Part shown: in pieces, positions 13,984 to 17,861 of the stretch
Numbering within the stretch: position 1 is the stretch's first letter
Layout: each line of letters opens with the position of its first letter
The notes under the pieces: model-generated
Database searches by the model: none
Seen by the model: only the letters and a program-made list of their open reading frames with translations
Told to the model about the DNA's origin: nothing
Made by a program: the position numbers and the translations under genes
NCBI GenBank assembly: GCA_021777365.1
Contig: JAJYDP010000019.1
Span: 1 to 17,861 of the forward strand
Reading direction: 5' to 3'
Length of the DNA: 17,861 nucleotides
Source: Chloroflexota bacterium
GTDB taxonomy: Bacteria; Chloroflexota; Limnocylindria; Limnocylindrales; CSP1-4

Positions 13984-15372
13984 TCAGGCCACCCGGCTGC
14001 CCTCGCCCGACACGGCCGCGACCGGCTCGGCGCCGGACGAGGCACGATCGGCCCACGCCCGGCGGAGCAGGCGCAGCAGCCCCGTCGCGGCCTCCGAGGT
14101 CGTCGCCGGGTATGAGAAGGCGATCGCGCGCGCAGCTGCTGCCGTGGCCGGCTGGCTGAGCTCGACCCGACCGACGAGCGGCGAGAGCGTGATCGCGACG
14201 CCCTCCAGGTGCTCGAGGGCGGCCGAGCGGAACTCGCCCGCCTGCAGGAGCGCGAACCGTGTCGGGGTGAGACCGACCGTGATCGCGCGAGGCGCGCCCT
14301 CGCGGCGCGGCGCGTAGAACGCCCCCAGGAGCTGCTCGGGCGCAAGGTGCTCTCGCATCGAGTCAACCTCGCGGACGGCGTCCTCGGCCTGGCGGAACAG
14401 TGCCGCCGGGGCCGCGTCGAACTCGACGGCGGCCGGCGCGTATCGCCGGACCAGTGTCCGCGCGCCGTCCCCGGGCAGGAACCGGAGGAGCAGATCGCGG
14501 AGCACCTCGGCTTCGGGACGCAGCTCGCCCGGGAGCGCGAACCTGGCCCCGCCCCCGCGGGTCTGGACGTGCAGCTCCAGGACGTCGCGGCCGGACAGAC
14601 GGACGGCGCGCAGCGCCTCGAGCGCCAACAGGCGGGCGTCCACGCCCCAGTCGAAGAGGTATCGGTCGGGCGGCAGGTGATCGACCATCCAGATCAGCTG
14701 GCGGTCGGACAGGAGCAGCAGCCCGGCTCGTCGCTCCGCCCCGCGGCGCGGCATGCCCAGGCGTCCGGTCCGGACCGAGTCGGGCGGTCGCTCGATGGCG
14801 TAGAGAAGGCGCTCGTCATCGTCGAGGAGCCCCTCGAGACCGCGGATGAAGCGCGGTGGAAGGCGGTCCAGGCGGTACTCGGAACGCGAGTGGGGCGTGG
14901 TGAACCGCGCCTGCCCCGGGTCGCCGCCGACGGATCGCCAGGCCCGGCCGCCGAGGATGCGTCCGGCCTGCCGGCGAACCCGGAAGCGCTGGCGGGCGTC
15001 GAGCGCGAGCCGCTCGGCCGCCGTCGCGTCGACCCACTGCGCGGCCACTGCACGGGCCACCGTCCTGACGACCGGCTTCGGCGGCAGCGCCTGGCCCGCA
15101 AGGCGCGTGACCAGCACGGTGCGATCGGTCTCCACCAGGGCCCCGGCGAGCTCGGCAGCCACGCGACAGCCGGGGAAGCTGGAGCTCGGCAGGGCCACGA
15201 CCGCGGCCAGCTCGGTCCCGTCGCCGGCGTCGGAGTCGACCAGGTACGCCCGATCGAGACCGAGCCACAGTCCACCCGGGCGCGCCGACGTGACGCGCGG
15301 AACGTCGGCGTCGACGACCACGTCGAGGCCGGGGCCGAGCGCCTCGTCGATGGCGAGTTCGACGGTGGTCAC
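13984..15372 (-). CDS. Degenerate pyrophosphatase-like domain fused to two PH-like domains
   Basis: A 462-aa protein of unknown function. The first 110 residues look like a shortened family I inorganic pyrophosphatase: GLDRAYLVDS, then DGTELAAVVALPSSSFPGC (51-69), then VAAELAGALVETD. The family normally reads DGDPxDxLVL...FPGC...xGxxxMxDE. Here two of the three catalytic aspartates are replaced (Thr53, Ala56), so hydrolysis is unlikely. Residues about 174-300 resemble a bacterial PH/YokE-like domain (DDDERLLYAIERP, GLLLLSDRQLIWMVD, LEALRAVRLSGRDVLELHV). Residues about 345-440 look like a second copy (LAPEQLLGAFYAP, ITVGLTPTRFALLQAGEF). The start is the GTG at 15372, overlapping the upstream stop as GTGA; the longer open frame back to 15630 is antisense-like and Gly/Arg-rich. 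The domain calls are by eye. Confidence 0.7.
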   Translation of the reverse strand: MTTVELAIDEALGPGLDVVVDADVPRVTSARPGGLWLGLDRAYLVDSDAGDGTELAAVVALPSSSFPGCRVAAELAGALVETDRTVLVTRLAGQALPPKPVVRTVARAVAAQWVDATAAERLALDARQRFRVRRQAGRILGGRAWRSVGGDPGQARFTTPHSRSEYRLDRLPPRFIRGLEGLLDDDERLLYAIERPPDSVRTGRLGMPRRGAERRAGLLLLSDRQLIWMVDHLPPDRYLFDWGVDARLLALEALRAVRLSGRDVLELHVQTRGGGARFALPGELRPEAEVLRDLLLRFLPGDGARTLVRRYAPAAVEFDAAPAALFRQAEDAVREVDSMREHLAPEQLLGAFYAPRREGAPRAITVGLTPTRFALLQAGEFRSAALEHLEGVAITLSPLVGRVELSQPATAAAARAIAFSYPATTSEAATGLLRLLRRAWADRASSGAEPVAAVSGEGSRVA

Positions 15373-16133
15373 GGCCGCGGCGCCGTGCCGGCGAGGACCG
15401 CGACCACCTCCGCGACCGCCCGACGCTCGTCCTCGGCCAGCTCGTGGCGGCGGTCGAAACTCGAGTGGAGTACGAACCCGTCCAGCCGCTCCACCAGCTC
15501 GTCGAGCCGCGCCAGCTGACCCGCCGTCAGCGCCTGCGCCGCCTCTCCCGTCCGTTCCGTGGCGGCGGTTGCGAGGAGCGTTCCCAGGTGCGCCAGGCAG
15601 AACGGGGCGGCCGCCAGCGCCTCCCGCCACGGCCCGGCCGGCTCCGCGAGCGCCACGAAGCGCACCGCTGCGCGATCGCAGGCGCCGGCCTCCAGCGCGC
15701 AGATCGGGCAGTCAACCGCGGCTTCCGTCGCGTGTCTGAGCGCCGACGGCCGTCCGCGCCGTTGCCGGAGCGCGCCACGAAGACCGGCAACCCGGGCCGC
15801 GAGCACGGAGCGTCCCAGGATGGCCACGCCCAGCGACCCGCCCGCCTGGTCTCGTTCGACCCGCACCAGCGCCCGCTCGTGGGGAGCGCAGAACCCGCCA
15901 CCCGCCAGCAGCCGTTCCCGGAACGGGCCGTCGTTGACGTTCTCCCACAGGAGCGCCTCGAGATACCGCCGTCCACTCCGCTCGATCACGACGCACAGCG
16001 GACAGCCACCGGACCGCACCGCGGCGATGAGCGCGTCGTCTCCCAGCTCGCGCTCCGGCAGCGAGGGTGCGTCGGTCGGCCGCGGCCCCAGTCCGGATCG
16101 GTCCTGCAACGCCATGTGAGTGGGCGCCCTCAC
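15369..16133 (-). CDS. Two-module Cys/His protein, DUF6062-like
   Basis: A 254-aa cytoplasmic-looking protein with two well-formed modules: C44-x2-C47-x34-C82-x2-H85 and C142-x2-C145-x33-C179-x2-H182. Module 1 (CPLCVVIERSGRRYLEALLW, ENVNDGPFRERLLAGGGFC, then APH) is the best match in the window to the DUF6062-type pattern CPLC...GFC..H. It shares NDGPF with the first module of the plus-strand protein at 11834. The C-terminal part is helical with an acidic, Arg-containing stretch and contains no Cys. The GTG at 16133 overlaps the upstream stop (GTGA); an ATG at 16115 is possible. Its own stop overlaps the start of the PH-like gene, so all three minus-strand genes are coupled. A structural zinc-binding role is inferred; no catalytic residues are apparent. 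Confidence 0.8.
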   Translation of the reverse strand: MRAPTHMALQDRSGLGPRPTDAPSLPERELGDDALIAAVRSGGCPLCVVIERSGRRYLEALLWENVNDGPFRERLLAGGGFCAPHERALVRVERDQAGGSLGVAILGRSVLAARVAGLRGALRQRRGRPSALRHATEAAVDCPICALEAGACDRAAVRFVALAEPAGPWREALAAAPFCLAHLGTLLATAATERTGEAAQALTAGQLARLDELVERLDGFVLHSSFDRRHELAEDERRAVAEVVAVLAGTAPRP

Positions 16134-16618
16134 GTCCCCGGGACCGTGCCGGGGTCATCGGCCGCCGGCGCGGCTGGACCGGCTGGCCGGGCCCCGGCCG
16201 CGCGCCGCACGATCACGGACGGGTGCGAGCGGGCCGCGGCGAGGGATGCGTCGGCCGATGGATCACCGGCAAACGCAGCGAGGGCGCGTACCGCGGCGGC
16301 GGCCCGGTAGGGGTCGTCCTGAAGCCGGGAGAGCCGGCCCAGCGGCTCGATGGCCGGCATCGTCTTCCGCTCGCCCAGCAGGCGCGCGGCCAGCATGGCG
16401 CTCTCCGTGTCCGGGTGATCGAGGGCCCACAGGAGGCCGGCGTCGAAGTCCCGGGGGGTCTCCAGCAGCGAGCCGCAGCGCTCGCACCGGGTGCTTTCCC
16501 ACGGGTTCATGGCATAGCAAACCGGGCAGAGGCGAGTCGGGCCCTCGCCACCGCGGGGCACCCCACCAGGTCCGGCAGCACCGGAACGCCGCACCAGGTT
16601 CGACGCCGGGTCAGGCAC
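16130..16618 (-). CDS. Zinc-ribbon protein with HEAT-like repeats
   Basis: A 162-aa protein. A short basic/Gly-rich N terminus precedes a rubredoxin-like zinc ribbon, CPVC (31/34) and CERCG (45/48), eleven residues apart. The rest is helical pairs of the HEAT/PBS-lyase type (HPDTESAMLAARLLGE, MPAIEPLGRLSRLQDDPYRA, AAVRALAAFAGDPSAD, HPSVIVRRAAG), suggesting a small protein-interaction solenoid of two to three repeats. It heads the minus-strand operon. The GTG at 16618 has AGAGG 6 nt upstream and GGAGG directly abutting it. It was probably recruited as an adaptor for the downstream Cys/His and PH-like proteins, inferred only from coupling. Confidence 0.75.
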   Translation of the reverse strand: MPDPASNLVRRSGAAGPGGVPRGGEGPTRLCPVCYAMNPWESTRCERCGSLLETPRDFDAGLLWALDHPDTESAMLAARLLGERKTMPAIEPLGRLSRLQDDPYRAAAAVRALAAFAGDPSADASLAAARSHPSVIVRRAAGARPAGPAAPAADDPGTVPGT

Positions 16619-16657
16619 CCTCCACCTCTCGCTGCAGCGCGGTCGAGGTAGAAGCCG

Positions 16658-16702
16658 TCAGCGGAACCGCGGGTCGTCGCCGTTGCGACGGGCGGGCTTC
16701 AT
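16658..16702 (-). other. Possible 14-codon leader ORF
   Basis: An ATG at 16702 opens a frame encoding MKPARRNGDDPRFR and ending at 16658, 39 nt before the GTG of the zinc-ribbon gene. It begins 10 nt after TAGAAT, so it would be translated leaderless. It is very basic. It may be a leader peptide, a tiny protein or chance. Confidence 0.3.
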
Positions 16703-16712
16703 CGCCCGGCGC

Positions 16713-16718
16713 ATTCTA
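16713..16718 (-). promoter_or_regulatory. -10 box for the minus-strand Zn-ribbon/Cys-His/PH operon
   Basis: TAGAAT on the minus strand, identical to the greA -10, about 95 nt before the zinc-ribbon gene. No -35 match is present at 16-18 nt; an ATGACA lies only 10 nt upstream, which is too close. Confidence 0.45.
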
Positions 16719-16753
16719 GCGCGCGCCTGTCATCCCTCCCCCGCGAGCGCCAT

Positions 16754-16787
16754 CGCCTCTCGCGTGCCGTCGCCTCCCGCGTGCCGT
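16754..16787. repeat. 17-nt tandem repeat, two units
   Basis: CGCCTCTCGCGTGCCGT (16754-16770) is directly followed by CGCCTCCCGCGTGCCGT (16771-16787), with one mismatch, and then by the first bases of a decayed third unit. It is non-coding and lies between the two divergent promoters. Confidence 0.7.
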
Positions 16788-16812
16788 CGCCCCGCTCGCC
16801 CGTCTCCGGCGG

Positions 16813-16826
16813 CCGTGGGACCACGG
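16813..16826. promoter_or_regulatory. Palindrome upstream of the eno promoter
   Basis: CCGTGG-GA-CCACGG is a perfect 6+6 inverted repeat centred about 22 nt upstream of the eno -35. It is a possible transcription-factor site; such short GC palindromes also arise by chance in this composition. Confidence 0.3.
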
Positions 16827-16838
16827 GCCGAGTGGCCG

Positions 16839-17861
<1,023 letters not shown>

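Noticed and set aside
14209..15519. A 436-codon plus-strand open frame opposite the PH-like gene
   Set aside because: The minus-strand frame has overlapping GTGA starts with its neighbours and recognisable PH-like and FPGC segments. The plus frame is Arg/Gly/Glu low-complexity.
15373..15630. N-terminal extension of the PH-like protein from 15630
   Set aside because: The extension is Gly/Arg/Ala low-complexity and overlaps the whole 3' third of the Cys/His gene. The GTG at 15372 with the 4-nt overlap is the better start.

Overview
The window is a dense, very GC-rich bacterial chromosome segment with many GTG starts, short spacers and 4-nt start/stop overlaps. It contains no insertion sequence, phage gene, CRISPR array, tRNA or rRNA that I can see. 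Several genes sit behind TAnnnT -10 boxes, and at least one looks leaderless. The gene set includes a class I lysyl-tRNA synthetase, a K+-independent-type membrane pyrophosphatase, an AhpE-like peroxiredoxin and DUF6062-like Cys/His proteins. Together with the GC bias this points to a soil- or freshwater-type Chloroflexota (Limnocylindria/Ellin6529-like) or a deep relative. That assignment is inference, not proof.

Layout. Positions 1-1238, minus strand: signal peptidase I, followed by an unidentified membrane protein that runs off the left edge. 1328-3331, plus: a membrane-anchored protein with Ig-like (Big_5) domains and a TolB-like propeller, divergent from lepB. 3450-7100, plus: hppA, uppP and argR, preceded by an extended -10 promoter and a leader with a perfect 10-bp hairpin. 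7213-11151, plus: greA, class I lysS, serS and a peroxiredoxin, a tight cluster behind a near-consensus promoter (TTGACA, 18 bp, TAGAAT) that lies inside a perfect 8-bp inverted repeat. 11268-11534: a small unidentified protein. 16951 to the right edge: enolase, with its own promoter and a structured leader.

The accessory-looking core is 11.8-16.6 kb, where two translationally coupled operons face each other. The plus-strand operon encodes a four-module and a two-module Cys/His protein. The minus-strand operon encodes a zinc-ribbon/HEAT protein, another two-module Cys/His protein, and a protein that appears to be a catalytically dead inorganic-pyrophosphatase-like domain joined to two PH-like domains. 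The best modules have the form C-x2-C-x33/34-C-x2-H. The proteins on opposite strands share the segment NDGPF...GG(F/Y)C..H, so they are related. All three gene junctions in this locus use a GTGA overlap. I do not know its function. It is the best candidate in the window for an undescribed system, probably a set of zinc-stabilised cytoplasmic scaffold or adaptor proteins.

The remaining genes are core functions: protein export (lepB), membrane energetics (hppA), lipid-carrier recycling (uppP), arginine-responsive regulation (argR), transcription rescue (greA), tRNA charging (lysS, serS), peroxide defence and glycolysis (eno).
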